Below, piece by piece: positions 35,932-45,894 of a DNA stretch of 64,000 nucleotides. Under the pieces are notes generated by a model. The model saw only the letters and a list, made by a program, of their open reading frames with translations, was not told the origin of the DNA and made no database searches. The stretch is taken from the NCBI RefSeq assembly GCF_040654195.1, contig NZ_JBFAHM010000004.1, positions 536,062-600,061 on the forward strand, written 5' to 3'. Made by a program: the position numbers and the translations under genes. How positions within the stretch are numbered: the stretch's first letter is position 1; each line of letters starts with the position of its first letter. The DNA is from Hamadaea sp013361475 (GTDB lineage: Bacteria; Actinomycetota; Actinomycetes; Mycobacteriales; Micromonosporaceae).

Positions 35932-38451
35932 GTGACCTCCGCCTCGCGTACCCTCATCGATCTGCTGCCGCCGCCCGCCGAGGGTGGCGGACCCAGCGAG
36001 CCGGAGGAAGTTCTGCTCGCCTTCGAGGAGTGGGCCGCGAGCCGCGGGCTGAGCCTCTACCCCGCGCAGTCGGAGGCCCTGCTGGAGGTCGTGACCGGCT
36101 CCAACGTGATCTTGGCGACGCCGACCGGGTCGGGCAAGAGCCTGGTCGCCGCGGGCGCGCACTTCTCCGCGCTGGCCTCCGGCGAGCGGACCTTCTACAC
36201 CGCGCCGATCAAGGCCCTGGTCAGTGAGAAATTCTTCGCGCTGTGCGAGCAGTTCGGGGCGAAGAACGTCGGCATGCTGACCGGCGACGCGGCGGTCAAC
36301 GAGTCGGCGCAGATCATCTGCTGCACCGCCGAGATCCTGGCCAACCTGGCCCTGCGCGAGGGCGCGAAGGCCGACGCGGGCCAGGTCGTCATGGACGAGT
36401 TCCACTTCTACGCCGAGCCGGATCGGGGCTGGGCCTGGCAGGTGCCGCTGCTGGAGCTGCCGAACACCCAGTTCGTCCTGATGTCGGCGACCCTCGGTGA
36501 CGTCACGCGGTTCCAGGAGGACCTGACCCGGCGGACCGGGCGGAACACCGCGGTGGTCACGTCAGCGACCCGGCCGGTGCCGCTGGTGCACGCGTTCTCG
36601 CTGACGCCGCTGCAGGAGACGGTCGAGGAGCTGCTCCAGACCCATCAGGCGCCGATCTACATCGTGCACTTCACCCAGGCCGCGGCGATGGAGCAGGCCC
36701 AGGCCCTGATGAGCGTCAACATGTGCACACGGGCCGAGAAGGACGCGATCGCCGAGATGATCGGCAACTTCCGGTTCGCCGCCGGGTTCGGCAAGCAGCT
36801 GTCCCGCCTGGTGAAGCACGGCATCGGCGTGCACCACGCTGGGATGCTGCCCAAGTACCGCCGGCTGGTGGAGTTGCTGGCCCAGGCGGGTCTGCTGAAG
36901 GTCATCTGCGGCACCGACACGCTGGGCGTCGGGATCAACGTGCCGATCCGCACGGTGTTGTTCACTGCCCTGTCGAAGTTCGACGGGACGCGGATGCGGC
37001 ATCTGAAGGCCCGCGAGTTCCACCAGATCGCCGGGCGGGCCGGCCGGGCCGGGTTCGATACTCTCGGCCGGGTCATCGTCCAGGCCCCCGAGCACGTCAT
37101 CGCCAACGAGAAGGCGATCGCCAAGTTCGCCGGGGACCAGCGCAAACTCAAGAGCTACGTGAAGAAGAAGCCGCCCGAGGGGATGGTCTCCTGGGGCCAG
37201 CCCACCTTCGACAAGCTGGTCGCCGCCGACCCCGAGCCGCTGACCTCCAGCTTCACGGTCACCCACTCGATGATCCTCAACGTCATCGAGCGCGGCGGCG
37301 ACGTCTTCGCCGACCTGCGCAAGCTGCTGACCGACAACCATGAGCCACGGTCCGCCCAGCTCAAGCTCGTACGCCGAGCCTTCGCTATCTATCGCGCGCT
37401 GCTGGCCGCCGGAGTCGTCGAGCGCGTGTCCGGGCCGGGTGAGCCGCTGCGCCTGCGCGTGGTGGAGGATCTGCAGCTCAACTTCGCCCTCAACCAGCCG
37501 CTGTCGCCGTTCGCGTTGGCCGCCCTGGAACTGCTCGACCGCGCCTCACCGACGTACGCCCTCGACGCGTTGTCGATCATGGAGTCGACCCTGGAGAACC
37601 CGCGCCAGGTGCTGTCGGCCCAGCAGTTCAAGGCCCGCGGCGAGGCCGTGGCCCAGATGAAGGCCGACGGACTCGAATACGACGAGCGCATGGCGCTGCT
37701 CGACGAGGTGACCTATCCCAAGCCGCTCGCCGAACTGCTGGAGGGGGCGTACGAGATGTATCGGCGCGGCCACCCGTGGGTCAGCGAACACGAGGTCGCC
37801 CCCAAATCCGTGGTACGCGACATGTACGAGCGCGCCATGACGTTCACCGAGTACGTCGCCTTCTACGGGCTGGCCCGCTCGGAGGGCATCGTCCTGCGTT
37901 ACCTCGCCGACGCCTACCGGGCGCTGCGGCAGACCATCCCGCCGGACGCGCGTACCGAGGACCTCGAAGACCTCATCGAATGGCTCGGCGAACTGGTCCG
38001 CCAGGTCGACTCCAGTCTGCTCGACGAATGGGAGCAGCTGCGGAACCCCGTTTCCGACGGCGCACCGGTCGTGCTGGAAGAGAAGACTCGGGGCGTCACC
38101 GCGAACGTCCGGGCTTTCCGCGTACTGGTGCGCAACGCCTTGTTCCGCCGGGTGGAGCTGGCCGCCTTCGAGCGCTACGACACCCTCGCCGAACTCGACC
38201 CCGACTTCGACTGGCGTACGGCGCTGGACGCGTACTTCGAAGATCACGACGAGATCGGCGTGGACGGCGACGCGCGCAGCGCCGGGCTGCTGCTGATCAC
38301 CGAGACGAAGGACCGCTGGCAGTGCCGGCAGATCCTCGACGACCCCGACTCCGACCACGACTGGGCCATCACCGCCGAGGTCGACTTGGCCGCGTCGGAC
38401 GAGGCGGGCACGGCCGTCGTCACCGTCCTCGACGTCGCCCGCCTCGACTAG
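35932..38451 (+). CDS. DEAD/DEAH-box (Ski2-like) helicase with DUF3516
   Basis: The 839-residue protein has helicase motifs: Q-type YPAQSEAL, Walker A TPTGSGKS (63-70), motif Ia YTAPIKAL, motif II DEFH (155-158), motif III MSATLGD, and motifs V and VI GTDTLGVGINVP and QIAGRAGRAGFD. The C-terminal half matches the actinobacterial DUF3516 helicase-associated region. It probably unwinds RNA or DNA; its specific role is not established. GTG 35932 lies 34 bases after the frameshifted secreted gene. Confidence 0.9.
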   Translation: MTSASRTLIDLLPPPAEGGGPSEPEEVLLAFEEWAASRGLSLYPAQSEALLEVVTGSNVILATPTGSGKSLVAAGAHFSALASGERTFYTAPIKALVSEKFFALCEQFGAKNVGMLTGDAAVNESAQIICCTAEILANLALREGAKADAGQVVMDEFHFYAEPDRGWAWQVPLLELPNTQFVLMSATLGDVTRFQEDLTRRTGRNTAVVTSATRPVPLVHAFSLTPLQETVEELLQTHQAPIYIVHFTQAAAMEQAQALMSVNMCTRAEKDAIAEMIGNFRFAAGFGKQLSRLVKHGIGVHHAGMLPKYRRLVELLAQAGLLKVICGTDTLGVGINVPIRTVLFTALSKFDGTRMRHLKAREFHQIAGRAGRAGFDTLGRVIVQAPEHVIANEKAIAKFAGDQRKLKSYVKKKPPEGMVSWGQPTFDKLVAADPEPLTSSFTVTHSMILNVIERGGDVFADLRKLLTDNHEPRSAQLKLVRRAFAIYRALLAAGVVERVSGPGEPLRLRVVEDLQLNFALNQPLSPFALAALELLDRASPTYALDALSIMESTLENPRQVLSAQQFKARGEAVAQMKADGLEYDERMALLDEVTYPKPLAELLEGAYEMYRRGHPWVSEHEVAPKSVVRDMYERAMTFTEYVAFYGLARSEGIVLRYLADAYRALRQTIPPDARTEDLEDLIEWLGELVRQVDSSLLDEWEQLRNPVSDGAPVVLEEKTRGVTANVRAFRVLVRNALFRRVELAAFERYDTLAELDPDFDWRTALDAYFEDHDEIGVDGDARSAGLLLITETKDRWQCRQILDDPDSDHDWAITAEVDLAASDEAGTAVVTVLDVARLD

Positions 38452-38472
38452 CCCCGCTTCCGCCCCCGCTTT

Positions 38473-38508
38473 CCGCGCGATCATGAACTATCGGTCATGA
38501 TCGCGCGG
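38473..38508. terminator. GATCATGA-arm hairpin after the helicase gene
   Basis: CCGCGCGATCATGA (38473-38486) and TCATGATCGCGCGG (38495-38508) pair over 14 bases with an 8-base loop. It lies 21 bases after the helicase stop and before the convergent membrane gene, so it is probably a shared terminator. A second CCATGATCGG lies 40 bases later. Confidence 0.65.
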
Positions 38509-38572
38509 CGTGTCGTGTCCCTACGAGCCTGATCGTTCCCCAACTCCATGATCGGCTTCGCGGGGCGGGGCA

Positions 38573-39133
38573 TCAGGTGCAGCTCGGGACCTCCACCAGA
38601 CGGCGTACCTGGCCGAGCGGGATCCAGTTCTCCGCGGCCACGACCGAGCCCGGACTCACCACATATGGCGCTGTCACCACGACGTAGCCGTCATGCTCGA
38701 AGCTGACCGGCCCACAGTCCGTGCCGCCCTCGTGATCCACCTTCATGAGCGGACGCGTCGTCTCGGCCACCGGGGACAGCCAGCCGACGAGCAACGCCAT
38801 CACGATCAGCGACAGTCCTGCGACGGTCCATCGCCTCGCCGAGCCGAGGCCCAGACCGGCCCGGTCGCCCGGCTCCCCGCCCGCCGCACGGGCAGCGAGG
38901 AACACTGCCCGGATCAGCGCCACGAACGCCACGACCAGCAGGAGCGCGATCCACCATTGCAGCCACCAGACAAGGTCGGTGACGTCGTCTCGCCCTCGGA
39001 CGATGACCGCCGCGCCGAGCAGGGCCGTCACACCCGCGACGCCGTTACGCCACGCCTCGGCCTGCCGCCGGCCGGCGGCCACGTCGTCGAATACCCGCTC
39101 GTCAGCGGCCCCGTCAGTTTCCACGCCGCACAC
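38573..39133 (-). CDS. Hypothetical membrane protein with extracytoplasmic Cys
   Basis: The 186-residue protein has three hydrophobic stretches: VTALLGAAVIV, LVWWLQWWIALLLVVAFVAL and VAGLSLIVMALLVGWL. The last ~70 residues are probably extracytoplasmic and contain two Cys (GTDCGPVSF and EVPSCT at the C terminus). I do not recognise a family. The assigned start near 39133 (GTG) has no convincing ribosome-binding site; a GTG at 39124 is an alternative. Confidence 0.5.
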   Translation of the reverse strand: MCGVETDGAADERVFDDVAAGRRQAEAWRNGVAGVTALLGAAVIVRGRDDVTDLVWWLQWWIALLLVVAFVALIRAVFLAARAAGGEPGDRAGLGLGSARRWTVAGLSLIVMALLVGWLSPVAETTRPLMKVDHEGGTDCGPVSFEHDGYVVVTAPYVVSPGSVVAAENWIPLGQVRRLVEVPSCT

Positions 39134-39138
39134 AATAA

Positions 39139-39173
39139 AGCGACACCGGGGCGAAAACTGCCCCGATGTCGCT
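39139..39173 (-). terminator. Rho-independent terminator after FKBP gene
   Basis: AGCGACA-C-CGGGGC (39139-39152) pairs with GCCCCG-A-TGTCGCT (39160-39173), with one mismatch. Read on the minus strand the stem is followed by TTTATTG. It lies 17 bases after the FKBP stop. Confidence 0.75.
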
Positions 39174-39190
39174 GAGCTGACCGAACTGTG

Positions 39191-39703
39191 TCAGGCGTTG
39201 ATGGAGACCACGTCCACCACGAAGACGAGCGTCTCGTTCGGGCCGATCACGCCGCCCGCGCCCTGAGCGCCGTAGCCCAGGTTCGGCGGGATGACGATCA
39301 GTCGCCGGCCGCCGACCTTGGCGCCGACGAGGCCCTGGTTCCAGCCGTCGATGACCCGGGCCTGGCCCAGCGGGGCGACGGTGAACGGCTGTGCGCCCCG
39401 GTCCCACGACGAGTCGAACTGCTTCTGCGTCGACCAGGAGATCCCGACGTACTGCACCGCCACCGAGTCGCCGATCTTGGCCGCGTCGCCGGAGCCCTCG
39501 ACGATGTCGGTCACCTGGAGACCGGAGGGCTTCTCCGCGTCGCCGGTGAAGGTGACCGTGGGCTTGTTCTTGGTATCGGTGCTGACGTTCACGCCACCGT
39601 TGCCTTTCGTCTCGGAGCCGCTGTCGCCGCCACAACCGGCCGCCCCCGCGGCCAGCAGCCCGCCGAGGGCGAGGACGGTCACGACTCGCTGAATGATTCG
39701 CAC
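39191..39703 (-). CDS. FKBP-type peptidyl-prolyl isomerase lipoprotein
   Basis: The 170-residue precursor has a lipobox (GAAGCGGDS, Cys at about 24) and a linker. A C-terminal FKBP domain follows, with VQYVGISW, the catalytic-pocket region QFDSSWDRGAQPFTVAPLG, VIDGWNQGLVGAKVG and RRLIVIPPNLGYG. It should assist folding of exported proteins at the membrane. ATG 39703 is the start. Confidence 0.92.
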   Translation of the reverse strand: MRIIQRVVTVLALGGLLAAGAAGCGGDSGSETKGNGGVNVSTDTKNKPTVTFTGDAEKPSGLQVTDIVEGSGDAAKIGDSVAVQYVGISWSTQKQFDSSWDRGAQPFTVAPLGQARVIDGWNQGLVGAKVGGRRLIVIPPNLGYGAQGAGGVIGPNETLVFVVDVVSINA

Positions 39704-39832
39704 CCGCGCAGGCTACCCGAGAGATCGCCGTTCGCCGGTACAACCGCGCGGACCAGCAGATGCGCCTAGACTTGGTAGATCTAGTACGAGGTTTACGGCG
39801 TTCTACGAATGCCGGCACTTCGGGCGCTCGCA

Positions 39833-40420
39833 ATGACTAATCAGATCTCGCCCGACGGCAGATTCCGATGGAACGGCACACGGTGGGAACCGCTGTCGCC
39901 AGACGGGCGCGCCGTGTGGAACGGCTCCCACTGGCAGCCGATCACATCAGCACCGTCGAGACGCCCGTTCTTCTCAACGACGACAGCGGTGGTGCTCGTA
40001 GCCAGCGGTCTGACAGCGCTTTGCTGTGTCGGCGTCATCGTTTCGGGCGGGGGCCAGGATCCCGCGCCCCGACCGTCGATCACGGCGACCACGACGAGCC
40101 CGACATCGCTGCCCAGCTCCGCCTCCTCGCGGCCCGCCTCGTCCACACCGGGCTCACCCAAGTCAGCGAGTCCGACACGACCTCCGGCTGGCACTCCGCC
40201 ACCGGCAAGCCCACCCCCTGCCTCACCACCCGCCGTGGCGCCACCTGAACCGAGCTGCCACCCCAACTACTCGGGATGTGTGCCGATCGCCCCGGACGTC
40301 GACTGCGCCGGAGGCAGCGGAAATGGACCGGCCTATGTTCAGGGGCCGGTGCGGGTCTACGGCGATGATCCGTACGACCTGGACCGCGACGACGACGGCG
40401 TCGGTTGCGAAGACGGCTAA
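39833..40420 (+). CDS. Membrane-anchored protein with C-terminal excalibur-like domain
   Basis: The ~195-residue protein has an N-terminal repeat (SPDGRFRWNGTRWEPL and SPDGRAVWNGSHWQPI) like short DUF2510-type sequences, a membrane helix near 45-65, a Pro/Ser/Thr linker and a C-terminal domain. The C-terminal domain has PNYSGCVPIAPDVDCAGG and DPYDLDRDDDGVGCE, matching the excalibur calcium-binding pattern. ATG 39833 is preferred, since it directly precedes the first repeat; ATG 39809 adds eight residues. Neither has a clear ribosome-binding site. Function is unknown. Confidence 0.7.
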   Translation: MTNQISPDGRFRWNGTRWEPLSPDGRAVWNGSHWQPITSAPSRRPFFSTTTAVVLVASGLTALCCVGVIVSGGGQDPAPRPSITATTTSPTSLPSSASSRPASSTPGSPKSASPTRPPAGTPPPASPPPASPPAVAPPEPSCHPNYSGCVPIAPDVDCAGGSGNGPAYVQGPVRVYGDDPYDLDRDDDGVGCEDG

Positions 40421-40440
40421 GCCATCCTGCGAATCAGGGG

Positions 40441-40484
40441 TACGCAGGCTACGACGGCCCATGATCACCTGCGTAACCGTGATC
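40441..40484. terminator. Hairpin between convergent genes, GATCAC arms
   Basis: TACGCAGG (40441-40448) pairs with CCTGCGTA (40468-40475). Alternatively GATCAC (40463-40468) pairs with GTGATC (40479-40484); these two are mutually exclusive. The element separates the excalibur and RDD genes. Confidence 0.45.
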
Positions 40485-40489
40485 TGGCG

Positions 40490-41005
40490 CTAACGAGCTG
40501 ACGGCCCGGCGGGGGTCACGCTGAGCGCGGTCGCCGCGTCGTAGGGCGTACGGCCGGCGAAGAGGCCGACGAGATAGGCGATCACCACGAGCCAGGCCGC
40601 GCCGGTAAAGATCGTGCCGACGGTGTCGTCGCCGGCCTTGAGGAAGGAGAAGACGCCCGTGTGGGCGAGTTCCCACGGCAGCGCCACCTTGAGCAGGTTG
40701 CGCCCGAGCGCCCGACCGAAACCGGGCAGGCCCTGGACACCCGCCGGAGCCGGCGAGGAGGCGCGGGACACTCGAAGGCGGAGGAGACGCTTGCCCGGTG
40801 AAGCGCCCCGGGCCTCCCAGAACGCCAGCCAGAGGGTCACCGGCACGATCAGGATCACGAACGACAGCCCGTTCCAGGCTGCCGTCGAGATGTCCAGGGA
40901 CCGGCCGAACAGCAGACCGAGCGGGATCAGCGCGATGGCGTACAAGCTGATGACGCACCAGTCGACGAGCCAGGCGGCGAGCCGGCGCAGCGCGGAAGCC
41001 TTCAC
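40490..41005 (-). CDS. RDD-family membrane protein
   Basis: The 171-residue protein has the RDD pattern: RRLAAWLVDWCVI with an Arg and Asp in helix 1, then WEARGASPGKRLLRLRV, and two further hydrophobic helices. RDD proteins are small transporters or modulators of unknown substrate. ATG 41005. It is 28 bases downstream of the transporter gene end, and the two may not be linked. Confidence 0.85.
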   Translation of the reverse strand: MKASALRRLAAWLVDWCVISLYAIALIPLGLLFGRSLDISTAAWNGLSFVILIVPVTLWLAFWEARGASPGKRLLRLRVSRASSPAPAGVQGLPGFGRALGRNLLKVALPWELAHTGVFSFLKAGDDTVGTIFTGAAWLVVIAYLVGLFAGRTPYDAATALSVTPAGPSAR

Positions 41006-41033
41006 CCGGCGGATGGTAGCGCCCGCGCGCGAG

Positions 41034-42503
<1,470 letters not shown>

Positions 42504-42608
42504 CCCAGACCTCCGATTTCACCATCAAACAGTCCCAAAATGGACCATAACGGATCTCCAGGCCCGGGTGAGGCCAGTCGCGTGATTCGCGGGCCAGGTA
42601 CCCTTGAG

Positions 42609-42635
42609 GGAATCTCTGACACAGTCGCGGTCGTT
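42609..42635 (+). promoter_or_regulatory. Candidate SigR-type promoter of rbpA
   Basis: GGAAT (42609-42613) and GTT (42633-42635) are separated by 19 bases. The SigR (thiol-oxidative stress) promoter consensus in streptomycetes is GGAAT-N18-GTT, and rbpA is a known SigR target there. The match is close but one base longer. Confidence 0.55.
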
Positions 42636-42696
42636 GCACCGTGTGACCGGGACTGAGCAGGGACCTTGCAAACTTTTCTCGAGGGGTGAGCCGAAT

Positions 42697-43035
42697 ATGG
42701 GCGAGCGCATGCTGCGCGGAAGCCGACTGGGCGCCGTCAGCTACGAGTCGGACCGCAACACCGAACTGGCTCCGCGTCAGACCCGTGAGTACTTGTGCGC
42801 CAACGGCCACCAGTTCGAGGTGCCGTTCGCCGTCGACGCCGAGGTGCCCATCACCTGGGAGTGCAAGTTCGACGGCACGGTGGCCCGCCTGGTCGACGGC
42901 TCCGAGCCGGAGCAGAAGAAGGTCAAGCCGCCGCGTACCCACTGGGACATGCTGCTGGAGCGCCGGTCGCTCGAGGAGCTCGAGGAGATCCTCAACGAGC
43001 GCCTCGACGAAGTCCGGACGCGTCGGGGACGTTAA
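42697..43035 (+). CDS. rbpA: RNA polymerase-binding protein RbpA
   Basis: The 112-residue protein is a typical actinobacterial RbpA: an N-terminal tail (MLRGSRLGAVSYESD), a zinc-less core (YLCANGHQFEVPFAVDAE, ITWECKFDGTVARL) and the sigma-interacting C-terminal helix THWDMLLERRSLEELEEILN. It binds sigma factor and RNA polymerase and aids promoter opening. ATG 42697 is preferred; an upstream open frame lacks conservation. Confidence 0.97.
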   Translation: MGERMLRGSRLGAVSYESDRNTELAPRQTREYLCANGHQFEVPFAVDAEVPITWECKFDGTVARLVDGSEPEQKKVKPPRTHWDMLLERRSLEELEEILNERLDEVRTRRGR

Positions 43036-43048
43036 TCGCCTCAAGCAC

Positions 43049-43079
43049 ACGACCCGTCAGGTCAAGCCTGGCGGGTCGT
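43049..43079 (+). terminator. Rho-independent terminator of rbpA
   Basis: ACGACCCGTCAGG (43049-43061) pairs with CCTGGCGGGTCGT (43067-43079), allowing one G-U pair and a 5-base loop. TTCATGTTTCTTCTC follows. It lies 13 bases after the rbpA stop. Confidence 0.85.
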
Positions 43080-43182
43080 TTCATGTTTCTTCTCGTCCCG
43101 GCTCCGCGCTGGTGCCGACCGTCGCTCCCGCCGGGCACCGGTCGGGCCGTCAGACGGCCCTCCCTGCCAGCTCCGCGCCGGC

Positions 43183-43524
43183 TCAGCTCGGCGCGGCTTG
43201 CTCCAGCTCGGCCGCCAGCCGGGCCAAATGCTGGTCGACCTGCTCGCGGTCGTAGCCACGGAGCACGACGAGCCCCTTGGTCCGAAACTCGGCAATCGAC
43301 CGCCCGACCGTCGCTGCGGCCGCTGGATCCTGATAGGCCAGCGCGTCCTGGGCCGCCTGGATCACCTTGTGGACCTGTTCGCGGTCGTAGCCGCGCAGCA
43401 CGATCGTGAAGGGCGTCTCGGTCGGGGTGCTCTGGTCCGCGAGCGCCGGCTCGCTGCGCTTGGGAAGCGTCATGACGACGATGAAGACCGCGGCGATAGC
43501 GGCGGCGACTAGGAACGGCAGCAC
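43183..43524 (-). CDS. Small membrane protein with two DivIVA-like motifs
   Basis: The 113-residue protein has a single N-terminal membrane helix (2-20) and a soluble part containing FTIVLRGYDREQVHKVI (39-55) and GLVVLRGYDREQVDQHL (84-100). The GYDREQV core is the DivIVA N-terminal lipid-binding/polarity motif, which normally occurs once. Between them lies a helical spacer. The two copies suggest internal duplication. A scaffold role at curved membranes is suggested by the motif alone. ATG 43524 is the start. Confidence 0.7.
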   Translation of the reverse strand: MLPFLVAAAIAAVFIVVMTLPKRSEPALADQSTPTETPFTIVLRGYDREQVHKVIQAAQDALAYQDPAAAATVGRSIAEFRTKGLVVLRGYDREQVDQHLARLAAELEQAAPS

Positions 43525-43565
43525 TGGATGCCCCTCTCCGGACGAGTGGGGTCAGCGTAGCCGGG

Positions 43566-44057
43566 TCAATCGACGATTTCGCCTTCGATGACTTCGTCGG
43601 TCTCCGTGGGCTGGGCTGCCTTGGGTGTGCGCTGCACACGCACCTGGCGCGGGCCGAACAGGTCGCCCGCCACGTTGGATGGAACGCGCTTCTCGGTCAT
43701 GCCTTGGGCACGCCGGGCGGCGAACTTGCGGATCGGCGGGATCAACAGCAGCGCGCCGATCAGGCCGGTGAAGAATCCGGGCACGAACAGCAGCAACGCG
43801 CCGACCGCTCCGGCGATGCCGTCAGCGGCTTGGGGTCCGACCGGGCTGTTGCTGCGGGCTGCGTCGCGTACTCGCCGCCAGCCGCGCTTGCCTTCGCGCG
43901 CGAGGGCGAACATGCCGGCCGCGCTCAGCAGTAGCACCGCGAACAGCGCCCAGCCGAAGCCGATGAGCTGAGCCACCCCTACGAAGACGGCGATCTCGAC
44001 GATCGCCAGGATCAGCACCGCCAGCGGCACGAAACGCCACCGAGACCGCACTGCCAC
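43566..44057 (-). CDS. fxsA: FxsA-family membrane protein
   Basis: The 163-residue protein has three membrane helices with the FxsA pattern: PLAVLILAIVEIAVFVGVAQ, IGFGWALFAVLLLSAAGM, and GALLLFVPGFFTGLIGALLL ending in PPIRKFAARR. An acidic tail follows. FxsA family members are cytoplasmic membrane proteins; in Escherichia coli one counteracts phage exclusion. ATG 44057 is used. The gene is co-directional with lnt, with 41 bases between them. Confidence 0.85.
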   Translation of the reverse strand: MAVRSRWRFVPLAVLILAIVEIAVFVGVAQLIGFGWALFAVLLLSAAGMFALAREGKRGWRRVRDAARSNSPVGPQAADGIAGAVGALLLFVPGFFTGLIGALLLIPPIRKFAARRAQGMTEKRVPSNVAGDLFGPRQVRVQRTPKAAQPTETDEVIEGEIVD

Positions 44058-44098
44058 CTCCAGACCCGCGCCAACCTTCGTTTGTCGGCGCTACAAGC

Positions 44099-45862
44099 CT
44101 ACCCGCGCGACCGACGGCGAACGACGACAGCTCCGGCCAGCACGGCGATCGCGATCACACTCAGCACCAGCTCGGGCCAGTACGCCAGCCGCGTGGCCAA
44201 GGTCGTCCCGGTGCCCTCGTGGAGCTGACGGACCTGGACGTCCCGGGTGAAGAAGCCGGTGGACTGGTGCACGTCCCCCGAGGCGTCGACGAAGCCGGAG
44301 ATCCCGACGGTCGACGACATCAGCGATTCCCGGCCGTGCTCGACGGCGCGCAGCCGGACCATGGCCAGCTGCTGCCGGGCCTCGTCGACGTTGAAGGTGG
44401 CGTTGTTGGTCTGCACCACCAGCAGGCCCGCGCCGTCGGTCACCGTGTCGCGCACCAGCCCGTCGTACGCGATCTCGAAGCAGATGACGTCGCCGATGGT
44501 GGCCGGCCCCATGGTCAGTACGCCGGAGGTGTCCCCGGGCTGGAAGTCCGACCGGAGCAGACCGGCCTTGTCGGTGACGATCTTCGCGATCGGTTCGATC
44601 CACTTCCGCAGCGGCATGTACTCCGCGAACGGCACCGGATGCTGCTTGGTGTACCGGGCGGTGACGCCCTGGCCGGACTCCCAGACCAGGCCTACGTTGT
44701 AGACCTGACCCTCCTGCCGGCCGTTGAGCACCGAGCCCACCAGGATCGGTACGCCGACCGCCCGCGCGGCCCGGTCGATGGCGTCGGCGGCGTCGGCGTT
44801 GCGCAGCGGGTCGATGTCGGAGGAGTTCTCCGGCCAGATGACCAGATCCGGCTTGGCCTGCTTGCCGGCGGCGACGTCGGCGGCGAGCTGCTCGGTCGCG
44901 GTGACGTGGTTGTCGAGGACCGCCCGGCGCTGGGCGTTGAAGTCCAGGCCCATCCGCGGCACGTTGCCCTGCACGATCGCGACCGTGACCGTCGGGCCGT
45001 CCGGGGTGGACAGCGGAACGGCGTACCCGACGACGGTCAGCGCGGCCGCACCGAGGATCAGGCTCGCCGCTACCAGCCACCGCTTCGGCTTCCCCTGGCG
45101 CGCCGGCTCGGGCGTCGCCGCCGGGATGGGCGCTGGATCAGGGTTCTGGGTCGAATCTTGATCGAAGATTCGACCGTCATCCCTGATCCAGCCCGAGCCG
45201 AGCGGGTCGGACGAGACATCCGCCGTGGTCGGGGGCGCAGCAAGCAGGCGGGAGAAGGCGCGAGTCACGGCGAGCAGGAGAAGGCCGCCGGTGACGGCGA
45301 CGACGAAGGTGACCAGCGGCGCGCCGCCGAGCACGGCGAGGCGCAGCGTCGGAGCGTCGGCCTGGCTGAACGCCAGCCGTCCCCAGGGGAACCCGCCGAA
45401 CGGGGTCCGGCCCCGCAGCGCCTCCTGCCCGACCCAGAGCACGCCGATGATCAGCGGCCAGCTCCACCGCCGGCGGTCGACGACCGGGCTCACCAAGGCC
45501 AGGGCCAGCCCCTGCAGGGCGAAGTACGCCGCCTGCAGGCCGACCAGCAGCAGCCACGGCCACGGGCCGACGTGCGTACTGGTCCAGGACAGCAGCGGCG
45601 CGAAGAACACGACACCGGTGATGAAGCCGAACAAAGCCCCCGTACGCGGTCGCCGCCGGTGCACAGCGAGCGCCGACGCGGCCACCCCGAACGGGGCGAG
45701 CCACCACACGCTGTAGGACGGGAACGACAGCAGCAGCGCCGCTCCGGCGACCACGGACAGCAGCAGCCCGGCCCAGTACGGCACCGGCTTGCCGGCGGGC
45801 GTCGGCTCGGGCGCGGCCACCTCGGTCGGCGGGGCGTCAGGCGGGGCAACGGCTGCGGTCAC
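44099..45862 (-). CDS. lnt: Apolipoprotein N-acyltransferase with repeat-derived insert
   Basis: The 587-residue protein has about six membrane helices in residues 25-220 and another near 262-285, then an extracytoplasmic nitrilase (CN hydrolase) domain. Catalytic motifs are visible: VIWPENS, KQHPVPFAEY, and CFEIAYDG with the catalytic Cys. It N-acylates lipoproteins, and the window encodes several lipoproteins. About 21 residues (near 224-244, GWIRDDGRIFDQDSTQNPDP) are encoded by a palindromic repeat (45130-45192) in the loop before the last helix. ATG 45862. Confidence 0.9.
   Translation of the reverse strand: MTAAVAPPDAPPTEVAAPEPTPAGKPVPYWAGLLLSVVAGAALLLSFPSYSVWWLAPFGVAASALAVHRRRPRTGALFGFITGVVFFAPLLSWTSTHVGPWPWLLLVGLQAAYFALQGLALALVSPVVDRRRWSWPLIIGVLWVGQEALRGRTPFGGFPWGRLAFSQADAPTLRLAVLGGAPLVTFVVAVTGGLLLLAVTRAFSRLLAAPPTTADVSSDPLGSGWIRDDGRIFDQDSTQNPDPAPIPAATPEPARQGKPKRWLVAASLILGAAALTVVGYAVPLSTPDGPTVTVAIVQGNVPRMGLDFNAQRRAVLDNHVTATEQLAADVAAGKQAKPDLVIWPENSSDIDPLRNADAADAIDRAARAVGVPILVGSVLNGRQEGQVYNVGLVWESGQGVTARYTKQHPVPFAEYMPLRKWIEPIAKIVTDKAGLLRSDFQPGDTSGVLTMGPATIGDVICFEIAYDGLVRDTVTDGAGLLVVQTNNATFNVDEARQQLAMVRLRAVEHGRESLMSSTVGISGFVDASGDVHQSTGFFTRDVQVRQLHEGTGTTLATRLAYWPELVLSVIAIAVLAGAVVVRRRSRG
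45130..45192. repeat. Dispersed palindromic repeat, copy B, inside lnt
   Basis: The left part, GCGCTGGATCAGGGTTCTGG onward (45130-45160), is identical over 31 bases to the inverted right arm of copy A. Arms 45132-45159 and 45165-45192 form a 28-base stem with a five-base mismatched patch. Its frame in lnt is open, giving QDSTQNPDPA as the signature peptide. This is a repeat inserted in a coding gene without breaking it. Confidence 0.8.
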
Positions 45863-45894
45863 GGCGCAAACCCTACCGCGCAGCGCTGCGTTCC

